Below, piece after piece: positions 28,001 to 38,900 of a stretch of DNA of 64,000 bases; within the stretch, counting starts at the first letter, position 1, and the number at the start of each line of letters is the position of its first letter. This stretch comes from Wenyingzhuangia aestuarii (GTDB lineage Bacteria; Bacteroidota; Bacteroidia; Flavobacteriales; Flavobacteriaceae). Under the pieces are notes generated by a model, which was not told the DNA's origin, searched no databases, and saw nothing but the letters and a program-made list of their open reading frames with translations. The translations under genes were made by a program, and so were the position numbers. Where the stretch lies: the NCBI RefSeq assembly GCF_011927765.1, contig NZ_JAATJG010000005.1, positions 62,001-126,000 on the forward strand, read 5' to 3'.

Positions 28001-28692
28001 AAATCTTCTTCATTCACTTTAGCTACCGAATATCCTAAAGACTTTTCTTCTCTAGAAATATTCAATGCGGTAACAACTACTTCACTTAGTTTTGTTACAT
28101 CTTCTTTTAAAACAACTTTAAGCTGAGTTTTATTTTGTACAGAGATTTCTTGAGTAACATATCCGTTAAAAGAAACGACCAATACAGGATTTTTAGTTGT
28201 TACGTTGATGGTGAAATTCCCATCAAAATCTGATATTACTTGGTTGGTGGTTCCTTTTTCTAAAACCGTAACCACAGGTAAAGGGGTTTCCATTTCATCG
28301 ATTACCACACCTGTTATTTTTGTTATAGCTGATTTTGTATTGCTAAGTTGTTGTACCGAAATACTGTTATTGATACGCTTAAATTGTAATTTAACTTTAG
28401 AAGTTAGTTCTTCTAATATTCTTAAAACAGATATATTTTTTGCTTTGATTGTAATCTCTTTATCTATTTTTTTAAGAGATTGATCATATATAAAATAATA
28501 ATCTGTTTTAGATTCTACTTCTTTTAAAATTTCTAATGGGGTTGCATCTATTTTTAAAATTGATATCTTTGTTTCTGCCAGATTTTGACCGAATGCAAAT
28601 TTTGCAAACATTGGATTGGCAAAAAATAAAATAGCTAAATAAACAGACAATTTTGTGACCATTTTGACAAAAGGGTGTTTAATTAAGTTCAT
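25087..28692 (-). CDS. SusC/RagA TonB-dependent outer-membrane transporter with STN domain
   Basis: The 1,201-residue protein has a signal peptide, a secretin/TonB short N-terminal (STN) domain at about 45-115, a carboxypeptidase-like beta-sandwich at about 125-205 (TGVVIDEMETPLPVV ... VVSFNGYVTQEI), a plug domain (about 215-355, with GPAAAALYGSRAANGAI) and a 22-strand barrel ending in FNVKFSF. The STN domain signals to a FecR anti-sigma factor, and a FecR/ECF sigma pair is encoded directly upstream on the same strand. It imports the ligand captured by SusD, using TonB energy. Confidence 0.95.
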   Translation of the reverse strand: MNLIKHPFVKMVTKLSVYLAILFFANPMFAKFAFGQNLAETKISILKIDATPLEILKEVESKTDYYFIYDQSLKKIDKEITIKAKNISVLRILEELTSKVKLQFKRINNSISVQQLSNTKSAITKITGVVIDEMETPLPVVTVLEKGTTNQVISDFDGNFTINVTTKNPVLVVSFNGYVTQEISVQNKTQLKVVLKEDVTKLSEVVVTALNISREEKSLGYSVAKVNEEDLTKTVTGNWINGMSGKVAGLTFDQAGTGPSGSVRVTLRGDQSLNYGSNEALFVVDGVPITSGITSTRSVSNYAQGDAPIDYGNGISDLNPDDIESVSVLKGPAAAALYGSRAANGAILITTKSGKKTKGIGVTINSSITFDKAGYFPDFQTEYGNGSDMGQSEFSLWELTPDMTNDGTAVSRHYSRYTFGEKFDEDKLRYLYGSKNWDTGEFTKLPFTYKDDWYTGLFETGVTKSNTISVSGNNGRGTSTRFSFTDFKNEWILPNTGFDRKTISLSLNTPVTDRIKLNTKINYTRKESENMPGGGYNENNPMYALAWGFNTNSINDWKEEYFNGRYNYANWAAQGENGQGLVFPSANGFNPYRSLYEELNTQDKNRVFGNIGFSFDIMKGLEFKINSGLDWSDEFRTQRRPFYTADYQNGFYREQTVRVIENNNEMMLRYTNNDLIQGKFGITAMVGANNRVNEYYNSKITLGQLGEEGIYHTTNLPTGVIPDPYHYRTKKVVNSVYGLASLSWDDTYYLDITGRNDWSSTLSKNNWSFFYPSVAASILVNEIFDFRKNLSWVDFTKLRMSWANVGNDTSPYSLDQYYSTSSYSGGYTLPGTIPDPLIKPENVESWEAGLDTRFFKNRLGLDVTLYHSSTTNQIVSVGVDQITGATGLKINAGKITNRGIEVAAHVVPVKTPNFEWSFDLTWSKNKNKLVSLQEGWDSDEPLQTDMGTTIGGRVYVNSYVGQEMHVIYGRGFQRAPEGAVYVDENGVEQDASGMHLVNADGYPILDESPDRKIGSVNPDWRGGIVQRFKYKNFSLSANFTGQLGGHTYSVTNFALSYQGKLKNSLEGRYDGLVHNGVNAVANADGTTSYVKNTTITKSIQTYYNSYIWNRNNVETNTFSNSYLKLRELRLDYKLPQRILEKTKYLNDVSLGVFATNLFTITEFPQYDPETGMLNGSNIYKGIETMSFPMTRSYGFNVKFSF

Positions 28693-28738
28693 AAAAAATG
28701 TTTAATAATTTCTTTAATTAGTTATTGTTAATCGCTAG

Positions 28739-28777
28739 CAGTCTGTTTTACTCGCCAAAGTATCTTATAACAGACTG
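28739..28777. promoter_or_regulatory. Inverted repeat upstream of susC
   Basis: Nine-base arms (cagtctgtt 28739-28747 and its complement 28769-28777) enclose 21 bases that include an almost canonical -7-like TACTTTG on the minus strand. A T-run follows only on the plus strand, so it is no terminator for the minus-strand operon. It may be an operator or leader hairpin between fecR and susC. Confidence 0.35.
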
Positions 28778-28832
28778 TTTTTTTTTATTTAGTAGTAGGT
28801 AGTTTCGTTTTCTTTATGCCATAAAATTTATT

Positions 28833-29801
28833 TTAATGATTACACTTTCCTAAAATTTGAATCTCTTTAGAAGAAATAAATTTGTAGGATAAATTAGGTT
28901 TTACAAAGGTGATGTTATCTAGTATGTTTTTTAAAGAAGCATTTTTAAACACTCCTGTAAATGAACAGTTTTGACTATTTTTATCTTCTAAGTGTATTTT
29001 AACATTGAACCATTTTTCTAGTTTTGGAATTGCTGTTGCTAACTTTTCATCATCAAAACTTAAAACACCATCTTTCCAACCTAAAAACTGAGCTAATACT
29101 ACCTTTTGTTTTTGAATACTTTTGCTCTTTTTATTAAAGTTTACCTGATAGGAAGGAGTTAAAATCATCTCATCTTCTCCTTGAATACCTACACTAATTT
29201 TTCCAGTAGCAAGAGTTACTTCTACATCATCTTGATCTTGATAAGCTTTGATGTTAAAAGTAGTCCCCAATACTTTAGTAGTAACCATTGGAGTTTTGAC
29301 TATAAATGGATGTGTTGGATTTTTTTGAACATTAAAAAAAGCCTCTCCTGTTAATGTTACTTCTCTAGTAGTTTTGTTAAAGGTTTCTGGAAATCTAATT
29401 TCACTACCACTATTTAAGTTTACTATAGAACCATCTGGCAAAGTCACTGTTAACTTTTTACCGTACTCTGCTCTTTTAATAATAGTTTGTGCCACAGCGT
29501 AAGTGTTCTCTATTTGTAGTTTAGATGAAAAATACCAACTACCACCAGCTACTGTAATCGACAATACTAATATTGCAGCTATTCTTAACCAGGCACTAAT
29601 GAATTTCTTATTTTTTGCTTTATGAATGTTTGAATATATTTCTTGTTCAACCATAGACTTATGCCTATCGTTAAAAAAAATATGTTGTTCATTTTTTGCC
29701 AACATTTTTTCCTCAAATAATTCTAAAACTTTTTGTTCTTCTTTAGAAAGATTTCCTTTTTGCCTCTTGTTAATTAATTCTTTTAATTCTTTTTCTGTCA
29801 T
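28833..29801 (-). CDS. FecR-type anti-sigma factor
   Basis: The 322-residue protein has a cytoplasmic N-terminus (about 1-65) that would bind the sigma factor, one membrane segment (about 69-90), a periplasmic FecR domain (about 110-210: YGKKLTVTLPDGSIVNLNSGSEIRFPE, split here into its known blocks, and TGEAFFNV) and a C-terminal DUF4974/STN-like domain (about 245-320). It relays the ligand-bound state of the STN-containing SusC to the ECF sigma factor encoded 135 bp upstream. This is the standard Bacteroidota cell-surface signalling layout. Confidence 0.93.
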   Translation of the reverse strand: MTEKELKELINKRQKGNLSKEEQKVLELFEEKMLAKNEQHIFFNDRHKSMVEQEIYSNIHKAKNKKFISAWLRIAAILVLSITVAGGSWYFSSKLQIENTYAVAQTIIKRAEYGKKLTVTLPDGSIVNLNSGSEIRFPETFNKTTREVTLTGEAFFNVQKNPTHPFIVKTPMVTTKVLGTTFNIKAYQDQDDVEVTLATGKISVGIQGEDEMILTPSYQVNFNKKSKSIQKQKVVLAQFLGWKDGVLSFDDEKLATAIPKLEKWFNVKIHLEDKNSQNCSFTGVFKNASLKNILDNITFVKPNLSYKFISSKEIQILGKCNH

Positions 29802-29936
29802 TTTTTTATGGGTCTATACTAGTATATACCCAAACCTCTTTTCCTTTCACGGTTAAAAAGTGAGGCTTAACGTTATGTTTATATCTAAAGGCTTCGTTAA
29901 TGTTTAGTTAACAAAAAAGAAAGATGAAGTTGTTAT

Positions 29937-30497
29937 TTACCTAGAATAACTAATAAAAAGAAGAAAAGAAATTACTTTTCCCATATGGATTCTAAGAGAC
30001 TTTACAGCTATAGATAGTTGATTTTCTACAGTTCGTTTAGAGATACCTATCTTTTGTGCAATCTCTTCGTTATCCAATCCTTCATAACGACTCAAAGTAA
30101 AAATTTCACGGCATTTAGCAGGAAGATTGTTTATGTAATGACGTAATCGTAAGTTGGTTTCATCAAAATCGTGATGCAATTCTATAACAGAGTCTATAGT
30201 TAACTCTCTACAGACCTCTAATTGAACCTGATTGAATTTTTTATCTCTTAGTGAATTGTATACCTTATAACGTACTGCTTGATGCAAGTAGGCTTCTATA
30301 TTATTTGGAGAAACTTCTTTTCTTCTCTTCCAATAATCTAACCATACTTCCTGTATAACATCTTTGGCTTCTGCTTCATCCATAATAAGTGACTTGCCAA
30401 AAATGTATAATTGTTCCCATAACCTACTATACAAAGTACTGTAAGCTATTTCATCATTATTAGTAATACGTTTTGCTAGTTCGGTACTAGAAAGCAT
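29937..30497 (-). CDS. ECF RNA polymerase sigma factor
   Basis: The 186-residue protein has sigma region 2 (about 20-85: SLIMDEAEAKDVIQEVWLDYW) and region 4 (about 120-175: LPAKCREIFTLSRYEG, NEEIAQKIGISKRTVENQL). It matches the sigma-70 factors paired with FecR in Bacteroidota. It is the first gene of the block sigma-fecR-susC-susD-BACON-phosphoesterase-GDPD and should activate the transport genes when the ligand is present. Confidence 0.93.
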   Translation of the reverse strand: MLSSTELAKRITNNDEIAYSTLYSRLWEQLYIFGKSLIMDEAEAKDVIQEVWLDYWKRRKEVSPNNIEAYLHQAVRYKVYNSLRDKKFNQVQLEVCRELTIDSVIELHHDFDETNLRLRHYINNLPAKCREIFTLSRYEGLDNEEIAQKIGISKRTVENQLSIAVKSLRIHMGKVISFLLFISYSR

Positions 30498-30608
30498 TGT
30501 TCCTTTTTTTAAGGCTGCAATGTACTTAAAATATAAACTGTCTATATTATTGGAATGTTAACCTTTGGTTTAACTCCTTCAACTACAGATTGTATAAAAA
30601 TGATGTGT

Positions 30609-31160
30609 TTAAAACTGATAACTATAACGAACATAAAAGTCTTTCCCCTTCTTATCAAAAGAAAAACTAGTCGTGTTTACTGTTCTTTTTCTAGTAAAGA
30701 TATAAGAAGATAGTACGCCTAGAACAGCACCTACAGCAACATCCTCTACAAAATGCTTATCTGCATACACCCTACTAAAACCAGTATACGCAGCAACGGT
30801 ATAGGCAGGTATTCCATATTTCCATCCATATCTTTTTTGCATAAAGGCTGCACTTTGAAATGTAATAGAAGTATGTCCTGATGGAAAGGAATTTAAATTT
30901 TCCCCATTGGGTCTTTCTTTTTTAGTAACCGCCTTTAACCCTAAGGTTAATGCTGTATTAAAAACAAAAGCTTTCCCATGCATAAAGGTTCCGTCTAAAT
31001 CTTTTTCTAACCAAGTAGACCCCAAAGCAATAAAAGGCATGGAATACAATCCATAATCTCCTATTTTTTCTATGGTAGACTGGGCTTCTGCTTTAATGTT
31101 TACCATTAAAAACACCGTAGCTATTAAAAAGAACCGATTAAGCCTCTCCAACTGTACCAA
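30609..31160 (-). CDS. PAP2-family phosphatase
   Basis: The 183-residue protein has a signal peptide and the three PAP2 motifs: KKERPNG (about 80-86), FPSGHTS (about 92-98) and SRVYADKHFVEDV (about 129-141). PAP2 enzymes remove phosphate from lipid phosphates such as phosphatidic acid or undecaprenyl diphosphate; its last residues (YVRYSYQF) suggest outer-membrane or periplasmic location. No ATG is available in front of the signal peptide; TTG 31160 or TTG 31151 must be used. The start overlaps the end of the DUF3467 gene by 23 bp, which suggests translational coupling. Confidence 0.82.
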   Translation of the reverse strand: MVQLERLNRFFLIATVFLMVNIKAEAQSTIEKIGDYGLYSMPFIALGSTWLEKDLDGTFMHGKAFVFNTALTLGLKAVTKKERPNGENLNSFPSGHTSITFQSAAFMQKRYGWKYGIPAYTVAAYTGFSRVYADKHFVEDVAVGAVLGVLSSYIFTRKRTVNTTSFSFDKKGKDFYVRYSYQF

Positions 31161-31449
31161 AATTTATGGGGTAATCTTGTTGTTCAAACTCTTTAATCTC
31201 TCCTACCTGAGCTTCAAAACGGTTAATATTGTCTATTAAAGCTTGAGCCAAACGTTTTGCATGTTGTGGAGTTAAAATTATTCTAGATTTTACTTTTGCT
31301 TTTGGAGCTCCAGGCATAATATTTACAAAGTCAACTACAAATTCAGAGTTAGAATGATTGATAATTGCCAAGTTAGAGTAAGTTCCCTCTGCCACCTCTG
31401 GTGATAATTCTATATTAATATTTCCTTCTTTATTTTTTGACTGCTCCAT
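31138..31449 (-). CDS. DUF3467 family protein
   Basis: This 103-residue protein matches DUF3467, a small conserved family often found near rpoC in Bacteroidota: 'SNLAIINHSNSEFVVDFVNI', 'PKAKVKSRIILTPQHAKRL' and 'ALIDNINRFE'. Its biochemical role is not established. It follows rpoC after a strong terminator and is probably transcribed with the overlapping PAP2 gene. Confidence 0.85.
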   Translation of the reverse strand: MEQSKNKEGNINIELSPEVAEGTYSNLAIINHSNSEFVVDFVNIMPGAPKAKVKSRIILTPQHAKRLAQALIDNINRFEAQVGEIKEFEQQDYPINFGTVGEA

Positions 31450-31496
31450 GTAATATTGATTATTGATGCTCTAAAATAGAACTAATTTTAAACAAA

Positions 31497-31525
31497 AAAA
31501 AACGGATTCCAATGGAATCCGTTTT
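31497..31525 (-). terminator. Terminator of the rpoBC transcript
   Basis: Twelve-base arms (31499-31510 and 31514-31525) form a tight hairpin, followed on the minus strand by a run of nine or more T. It lies 24 bp after the rpoC stop. Confidence 0.88.
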
Positions 31526-31548
31526 CTTTATCTTAAAGTTACTAAATA

Positions 31549-34500
31549 CTATTCTTCAATAGTGCTAGCTCCAATACTTTGTTCTATTTCCTCTTTAGGA
31601 CCTACGATAATATTATTGTAAGATCTCATACCTGTACCAGCAGGTATCTTTTTACCAACAATAACGTTTTCTTTCAATCCTTCTAAGTAATCAATTTTAC
31701 CATTAACAGCTGCTTCATTCAACACTTTCGTTGTTTCCTGGAACGATGCTGCAGAGATAAATGATTTTGTTTGTAAAGATGCTCTTGTAATACCTTGTAA
31801 GATTTGCTCTGCCGTTGCCGGTTTAGCATCTCTTGCTTCGATTAAAGCTTTATCTTCACGTTTCAATCTAGAGTTTTCATCTCTTAACTCACGAGAGCTA
31901 ATAATTTGACCAGCCTTGTAAGTATCAGAAGCTCCTGCCTCTTCAATCACTTTCATACCATAAATCTCATCATTCTTCTCAATAAAGTCATTCTTGTGAA
32001 CTAAAGAGTTCTCTAAGAATAAAGTGTCTCCAGAATCAATAATTCTAACTTTACGCATCATTTGACGTACTACTACCTCATAATGCTTATCGTTAATTCT
32101 TACCCCTTGTAAACGGTAAACTTCCTGAATTTCATTCACAATATATTGTTGTACTGCAGAAGGTCCTTGAATTCTCAAGATGTCTTCTGGAGTTACAGAA
32201 CCATCAGATAAAGCCATACCTGCTTTAACATAATCATTCTCTTGTACTAAGATTTGGTTAGATAACTTAATTAAGTATTTCTTAACATCTCCAAATTTAG
32301 ACTCAACAATAATTTCACGGTTACCACGCTTAATTTTACCAAAAGAAACAACACCGTCAGTTTCTGCAACTACTGCAGGGTTAGATGGGTTACGTGCTTC
32401 AAATAATTCAGTTACACGAGGTAAACCTCCAGTAATATCCCCTGCCTTTCCAGACTTACGAGGGATCTTAACTAATGTTTTACCAATTTCAATTTCTTCA
32501 TCATCACTTACCATTAAGTGTGCACCTAAAGGTAATGAGTAAGAACGTTGTGTATTTCCATCAGCATCTTGAATTAATAAAGCAGGAATTTTCTTCTTGT
32601 CTTTAGATTCAATAATTACTTTTTCTTGGAAACCTGTTTGCTCATCAATTTCTACAGAGTAGTTAATACCTTGTTGTAAATCTTCAAAGACAACCTTACC
32701 TCCAAACTCAGAAACAATAACTCCGTTAAATGGATCCCATTGACAGATAGCATCTCCTTTGTTAATACTTGTTTGACCATTTACAAAAATGTACGATCCA
32801 TAAGGAATAACAGTGTTACTTAAAACAGTTCCTATTTTTTCATCAATAATTTTAGCTTCAGCAGTACGAGAAATAACAATCTCTACAACTTCCCCTTGTG
32901 GATTTTTACCAGCAACAGTTACCAAATCATCAATCACTAATTTACCACTAAACTTAGCAGTTAATTTGTTGTCTTCAGAAATGTTTCCGGCTACCCCTCC
33001 AACGTGGAATGTACGTAATGTTAACTGTGTACCAGGCTCTCCAATAGACTGTGCAGCAATAACTCCAACAGATTCTCCTATTTGAACCATATCACGTGTA
33101 GACATCGATTGTCCATAACACTTAGAACAGATACCTCTCTTCGTTTCACATGTTAATGGAGAACGTACTTCTACAGTATCTAATCCTGATGCTTCAACAA
33201 TAGCAGCTAATTCTTCTGTAATCTCAGCTCCTGCAGGAACTAAAACTTCATGCTCAATAGGATCTTTAATATCGTGTAATGCAACACGACCAGTAATACG
33301 CTCACTTAAAGATTCTACAATTTCATCATTTTTCTTTAATGGAGATACTTCCAATCCTCTTAAAGTACCACAGTCAAATTCGTTCACAATTACATCTTGT
33401 GCAACATCAACCAAACGACGTGTTAAGTATCCAGCATCGGCAGTTTTTAAGGCCGTATCGGCAAGTCCCTTACGGGCACCGTGCGTAGAAATAAAGTACT
33501 CTAAAATGGATAAACCTTCCTTAAAGTTAGATAAAATTGGGTTTTCAATAATTTCTCCTCCTGATGAAGTAGATTTTTTAGGCTTAGCCATCAATCCACG
33601 CATACCAGTTAACTGACGAATTTGCTCCTTAGAACCACGGGCTCCAGAATCAAGCATCATAAATACAGAGTTAAATCCTTGTTGATCTTCTCTCAAACGT
33701 TTCATAGACAATTCTGTCAATTGATTGTTTGTAGATCCCCATATATCAATAACCTGGTTGTAACGTTCTTTGTTCGTTAACATACCCATGTTATAGTTTT
33801 GGATAATTACATCCACTTCCACATTCGCATCAGCAATCATTTGCTTCTTCTCAGCTGGAATAATAATATCTCCTAATGAGAATGACAATCCACCTCTAAA
33901 GGCAAATTTGAATCCCATGTCTTTAATATTATCTAAGAACTTACCTGTTGTAGGAATATCTGTAGTTTTTAAAACTTTAGCAATAATTCCACGTAAAGAT
34001 TTCTTAGTTAAAATATCATTGATATATCCTGCAGCAGCGGGTACATGTTCATTAAACAAGACTCTACCAACTGTAGTTTCAATAATTCTAGTTACCTGAT
34101 TTCCGTTTTCGTCAATATCTTGAGTTCTAACTTTAATACCAGCATTTAAGTCTACCGCTTTTTCATTAAAAGCAATAGTTACTTCTTCTGGAGAATAGAA
34201 AGTTAATCCTTGTCCTTTAACTTTATAGTTTTCATCAGTAACTCTTAATTTGGTCATGTAGTAAAGACCCAATACCATATCCTGAGAAGGTACCGTAATT
34301 GGAGCACCGTTTGCAGGGTTTAAGATAGAGTGAGATCCTAACAATAACATTTGAGCTTCCAAAATTGCTTCTGGTCCTAAAGGTAAGTGAACAGCCATCT
34401 GATCCCCATCAAAATCGGCGTTAAATGCCGAACATACTAATGGGTGTAACTGAATCGCTTTTCCTTCAATTAATTTAGGTTGGAACGCTTGGATACCTAA

Positions 34501-35847
34501 ACGGTGTAACGTAGGGGCACGGTTTAATAAAACAGGGTGTCCTTTAATTACATTTTCCAAAATATCCCAAACTACAGGCTCTTTTTTGTCTATAATTTTC
34601 TTAGCAGATTTTACGGTTTTTACAACACCACGCTCAATCAACTTACGGATGATAAATGGTTTGTACAGTTCAGCTGCCATATCCTTAGGGATACCACATT
34701 CTGATAAAGCCAAAGTAGGTCCAACAACAATTACCGAACGAGCAGAATAATCTACACGCTTACCAAGTAAGTTTTGACGGAAACGACCTTGCTTACCTTT
34801 TAATGAATCTGATAAAGATTTTAAAGGTCTGTTAGATTCTGTTTTTACTGCTGATGATTTACGAGTGTTATCAAATAAAGAATCTACAGATTCTTGTAAC
34901 ATACGTTTTTCGTTACGTAAAATAACTTCAGGAGCCTGAATTTCTACCAAACGCTTTAAACGGTTGTTACGGATAATTACTCTACGGTATAAATCATTTA
35001 AATCAGAAGTTGCAAAACGACCTCCATCTAAAGGAACTAAAGGACGTAATTCTGGTGGAATCACCGGAATAGCCTTTAAAATCATCCATGATGGATTGTT
35101 GTCTCTGTTCTTTTGAGATTCACGGAAAGCTTCAACAACATTCAAACGCTTTAAAGCCTCTGTTTTACGTTGCTTAGAAGTTTCTGTGTTTGCTTTGTGT
35201 CTTAATTCATAAGATAAAGAATCTAAATCAATACGATCTAACAATTCAATCAAACACTCCGCTCCCATTTTAGCAATAAATTTGTTTGGATCTGTATCGT
35301 CCAAATATCTATTGTCTAAAGGAACTGTTTCTAAAATATCTAAATACTCCTCTTCTGTTAAGAAATCCATTTTTTGCAATGGAGTTCCATCTAATTGAGT
35401 TGCATTACCGGGTTGAATTACTACGTATCTCTCGTAGTAAATAATCATATCTAACTTTTTAGAAGGTAAACCTAAAAGGTAACCCATTTTGTTAGGTAAT
35501 GATCTAAAGTACCAAATATGAGCAATAGGCACCACTAAATTAATGTGTCCTACTCTATCTCTACGTACCTTCTTTTCTGTTACTTCTACACCACATCGAT
35601 CACATACAATACCTTTGTAACGAATTCTCTTGTATTTTCCACAAGCACATTCGAAATCCTTAATAGGTCCAAAGATACGCTCACAAAATAAACCATCTCT
35701 CTCTGGTTTATGTGTACGGTAGTTGATTGTTTCTGGCTTTAGCACCTCTCCATGTGAAGCCTCTAAAATAGACTCTGGTGATGCTAAACCAATAGAAATT
35801 TTTTCAAATTTCTTTTGTGTAGGGTTTTTATCGTTATTTCTTGCCAT
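31549..35847 (-). CDS. rpoC: DNA-directed RNA polymerase subunit beta'
   Basis: The start is ATG 35847 (MARNNDKN..., about 1,432 residues); a start at 35880 would add eleven residues without homology. It shows the N-terminal zinc site ([20 protein letters not shown]), the catalytic [14 protein letters not shown] with three Asp for Mg2+, the trigger loop/bridge region, and the second zinc site ([11 protein letters not shown]). The protein forms the clamp and half of the active site of RNA polymerase. It follows rpoB after an 84-bp spacer that contains an inverted repeat. Confidence 0.98.
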   Translation of the reverse strand: MARNNDKNPTQKKFEKISIGLASPESILEASHGEVLKPETINYRTHKPERDGLFCERIFGPIKDFECACGKYKRIRYKGIVCDRCGVEVTEKKVRRDRVGHINLVVPIAHIWYFRSLPNKMGYLLGLPSKKLDMIIYYERYVVIQPGNATQLDGTPLQKMDFLTEEEYLDILETVPLDNRYLDDTDPNKFIAKMGAECLIELLDRIDLDSLSYELRHKANTETSKQRKTEALKRLNVVEAFRESQKNRDNNPSWMILKAIPVIPPELRPLVPLDGGRFATSDLNDLYRRVIIRNNRLKRLVEIQAPEVILRNEKRMLQESVDSLFDNTRKSSAVKTESNRPLKSLSDSLKGKQGRFRQNLLGKRVDYSARSVIVVGPTLALSECGIPKDMAAELYKPFIIRKLIERGVVKTVKSAKKIIDKKEPVVWDILENVIKGHPVLLNRAPTLHRLGIQAFQPKLIEGKAIQLHPLVCSAFNADFDGDQMAVHLPLGPEAILEAQMLLLGSHSILNPANGAPITVPSQDMVLGLYYMTKLRVTDENYKVKGQGLTFYSPEEVTIAFNEKAVDLNAGIKVRTQDIDENGNQVTRIIETTVGRVLFNEHVPAAAGYINDILTKKSLRGIIAKVLKTTDIPTTGKFLDNIKDMGFKFAFRGGLSFSLGDIIIPAEKKQMIADANVEVDVIIQNYNMGMLTNKERYNQVIDIWGSTNNQLTELSMKRLREDQQGFNSVFMMLDSGARGSKEQIRQLTGMRGLMAKPKKSTSSGGEIIENPILSNFKEGLSILEYFISTHGARKGLADTALKTADAGYLTRRLVDVAQDVIVNEFDCGTLRGLEVSPLKKNDEIVESLSERITGRVALHDIKDPIEHEVLVPAGAEITEELAAIVEASGLDTVEVRSPLTCETKRGICSKCYGQSMSTRDMVQIGESVGVIAAQSIGEPGTQLTLRTFHVGGVAGNISEDNKLTAKFSGKLVIDDLVTVAGKNPQGEVVEIVISRTAEAKIIDEKIGTVLSNTVIPYGSYIFVNGQTSINKGDAICQWDPFNGVIVSEFGGKVVFEDLQQGINYSVEIDEQTGFQEKVIIESKDKKKIPALLIQDADGNTQRSYSLPLGAHLMVSDDEEIEIGKTLVKIPRKSGKAGDITGGLPRVTELFEARNPSNPAVVAETDGVVSFGKIKRGNREIIVESKFGDVKKYLIKLSNQILVQENDYVKAGMALSDGSVTPEDILRIQGPSAVQQYIVNEIQEVYRLQGVRINDKHYEVVVRQMMRKVRIIDSGDTLFLENSLVHKNDFIEKNDEIYGMKVIEEAGASDTYKAGQIISSRELRDENSRLKREDKALIEARDAKPATAEQILQGITRASLQTKSFISAASFQETTKVLNEAAVNGKIDYLEGLKENVIVGKKIPAGTGMRSYNNIIVGPKEEIEQSIGASTIEE

Positions 35848-35864
35848 GATTTCTTTTTTAGTCT

Positions 35865-35913
35865 TTAGTACTAAGTACAAAGTAGTAGGTTTTAATACTT
35901 GCTACTTTGTACT
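35865..35913. repeat. Inverted repeat with AGTAC/GTACT words in the rpoB-rpoC spacer
   Basis: Twelve-base arms agtacaaagtag (35874-35885) and its complement (35902-35913) enclose 16 bases; a smaller palindrome ttagtactaa lies at 35865-35874. Both are built from the word AGTAC/GTACT. It is in an essential operon yet has no T-run, so it is a possible mobile intergenic repeat or RNA processing site. Confidence 0.55.
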
Positions 35914-35931
35914 CTTTACTTAATACTCTAG

Positions 35932-38900
35932 TTATTCTTCTAATCGTACGTCTAATCCTAAACCTTTCAATTCGTGCATTAACACGTTGAATGATTCCGG
36001 TAAACCTGGTTCTGGCATAGGCTCTCCTTTTACGATAGCTTCGTAAGTTTTAGCTCTACCAATAACATCATCAGACTTAACCGTTAAAATTTCACGTAAA
36101 ATATTAGATGCTCCATAGGCCTCTAATGCCCATACTTCCATCTCTCCAAAACGTTGACCTCCAAATTGAGCTTTACCTCCTAATGGCTGTTGTGTAATTA
36201 GTGAGTAAGGTCCAATAGAACGTGCGTGCATCTTATCATCAATCATGTGACCTAACTTAATCATGTAAATCACCCCTACTGTTGCAGGTTGATCAAAACG
36301 CTCTCCAGTTCCTCCATCATATAAATAAGTATGTCCAAATCTTGGAATACCTGCTTCATCTGTTAAGGCATTAATTTGATCTAATTTTGCTCCATCAAAA
36401 ATTGGTGTTGCATACGTTTGATCTAATTTTTGTCCTGCCCATCCTAAAACAGTTTCGTAAATCTGTCCAATGTTCATACGAGATGGTACCCCTAATGGGT
36501 TCAATACGATGTCTACTGGTGTTCCGTCTTCTAAGAATGGCATTTCTTCTTGACGTACAATACGAGCAACAATACCTTTGTTACCGTGACGTCCTGCCAT
36601 CTTATCTCCAACTTTTAACTTACGTTTCTTAGCTATATAAATTTTTGCTAATTTTAAAACACCTGCTGGTAATTCATCTCCAATAGTAATAGAGAATTTC
36701 TTACGTCTAAGTGCTCCTTGTAAATCACTTACTTTAATCTTATAGTTGTGAATTAATTCTGCAACTAAATTGTTTAAGTTATCATCTGTAGTCCAAGCTC
36801 CTTTAGTTAAATGCGTAAAGTCTGTAACAGAGTTTAACATTTTTAAAGTATACTTTTTACCTTTAGGGAAAACTTCTTCTCCTAAATCGTTTTGAACTCC
36901 TTGAGATGTTTTACCTGAAATTAAAGTAAACAACTTGTCTATTAATGTATCTTTTAAAGATTCAAAGTCATGAGTGTACTGAGCTTCTAATGTCTCAATT
37001 TGCTCTTTATCTCTAACTCTCTTAGATTTATCTTTAACAGCTTTCTTAAATAATTTCTTACCAATTACAACTCCTCTTAAAGATGGAGAAGCTTTTAAAG
37101 AAGCATCTTTTACATCACCAGCTTTGTCTCCAAAAATAGCACGTAATAATTTTTCTTCTGGTGTAGGATCAGATTCTCCTTTTGGAGTAATCTTACCAAT
37201 TAAAATATCTCCAGGTTTTACTTCAGCACCAATACGAATCATTCCGTTTTCATCTAAGTCTTTAGTAGCCTCTTCAGAAACGTTAGGAATATCGTTGGTT
37301 AATTCTTCAGCACCTAACTTTGTATCTCTTACGTCTAATGAATATTCATCAATGTGGATAGAAGTAAAAATATCTTCTCTTACCACTTTTTCAGAAATCA
37401 CAATCGCATCCTCAAAGTTATATCCCTGCCAAGGCATAAAGGCAACTTTCATGTTACGTCCTAAGGCTAATTCACCTTTTTGTGTAGCATAACCTTCACA
37501 CAATACTTGTCCTTCTTCAACTACATCTCCAACTTTTACAATTGGCTTTAAGTTGATAGAAGTTCCTTGGTTAGTTTTTCTAAACTTAATTAAGTTATAA
37601 GTAATTTCGCTAGAATCAAAACTTACAGAAGCTTCCTCCTCAGTTCTTTCATAACGAATAGTAATCTTATTTGCATCTACATAAATAACCTCACCTGTTC
37701 CTTGTGCGTTGATTAAGATTCTTGAATCTTTAGCAACTCTACGCTCTAAACCTGTTCCTACAATAGGAGCTTCAGGACGTAATAATGGTACAGCTTGTCT
37801 CATCATGTTAGATCCCATCAAAGCACGGTTGGCATCATCGTGTTCTAAGAAAGGAATCAAAGAAGCTGAAATAGAGGCAATCTGGTTTGGAGATACATCC
37901 ATATAGTCAATGTCTTGTGGAGTAACAACTGGATAATCAGCTTCTTCACGAGCAATAACTTTTTCTAACTGAATTTGTCCGTCATCTGCAATAGCAATGT
38001 TTGACTGAGCAAATTTCATTCCTTCTTCTTCTTCAGCACTTAAATAAATAGGAGCATCAACAGTGTTAACTTTTCCTTCAGTTACTTTGTGGTAAGCTGT
38101 TTCTATAAATCCTAAATTGTTCACTTTTGCATATACAGCTAAAGATGAAATCAATCCAATGTTTGGACCTTCAGGAGTTTCAATAGGACATAAACGACCG
38201 TAGTGAGTATAGTGAACATCACGAACCTCAAATCCTGCTCTTTCTCTAGATAAACCTCCAGGTCCTAAAGCGGATAATCTACGTTTGTGAGTAATCTCTG
38301 CTAATGGATTCGTTTGATCCATAAACTGAGACAACTGGTTGGTTCCAAAGAATGAGTTAATTACAGAAGATAAAGTCTTCGCGTTAATTAAGTCAATCGG
38401 TGTAAACACCTCGTTATCACGTACATTCATACGTTCTCTAATCGTACGAGCCATACGAGATAAACCAACTCCAAATTGAGCTGCTAATTGTTCACCTACT
38501 GTACGTACACGTCTGTTAGATAAGTGGTCAATATCATCAATTTCCGCCTTAGAGTTTACCAACTCAATTAGGTTCTTGATAATAGTGATAATATCATTTT
38601 TAGTTAAAACTTTAGCGTCTAAAGACTCATTTAATCCTAACTTCTTGTTCATTCTAAAACGTCCTACTTCACCTAAGTTGTAACGTTGCTCAGAGAAGAA
38701 TAATTTTTCAATAATTCCTCTTGCAGTTTCCTCATCTGGCGGCTCAGCATTACGTAATTGTCTATAGATATGTTCTACGGCTTCTTTTTCAGAGTTGGTA
38801 GGATCCTTTTGTAAGGTGTTGTGGATAATAGCATAATCACCATTTCCATTATCTTCTCTATGTAATAAAATTGTTTTTACTCCTGTATCAACAATCTCAT

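Noticed and set aside
28739-28777. Terminator between fecR and susC
   Set aside because: The T-run follows the hairpin only on the plus strand, which carries no gene here; on the coding strand no T-run follows.
37124-37492. 122-codon open frame antisense to rpoB
   Set aside because: It lies entirely inside rpoB on the other strand and reflects the codon use of that gene; no independent start signal or family motif.
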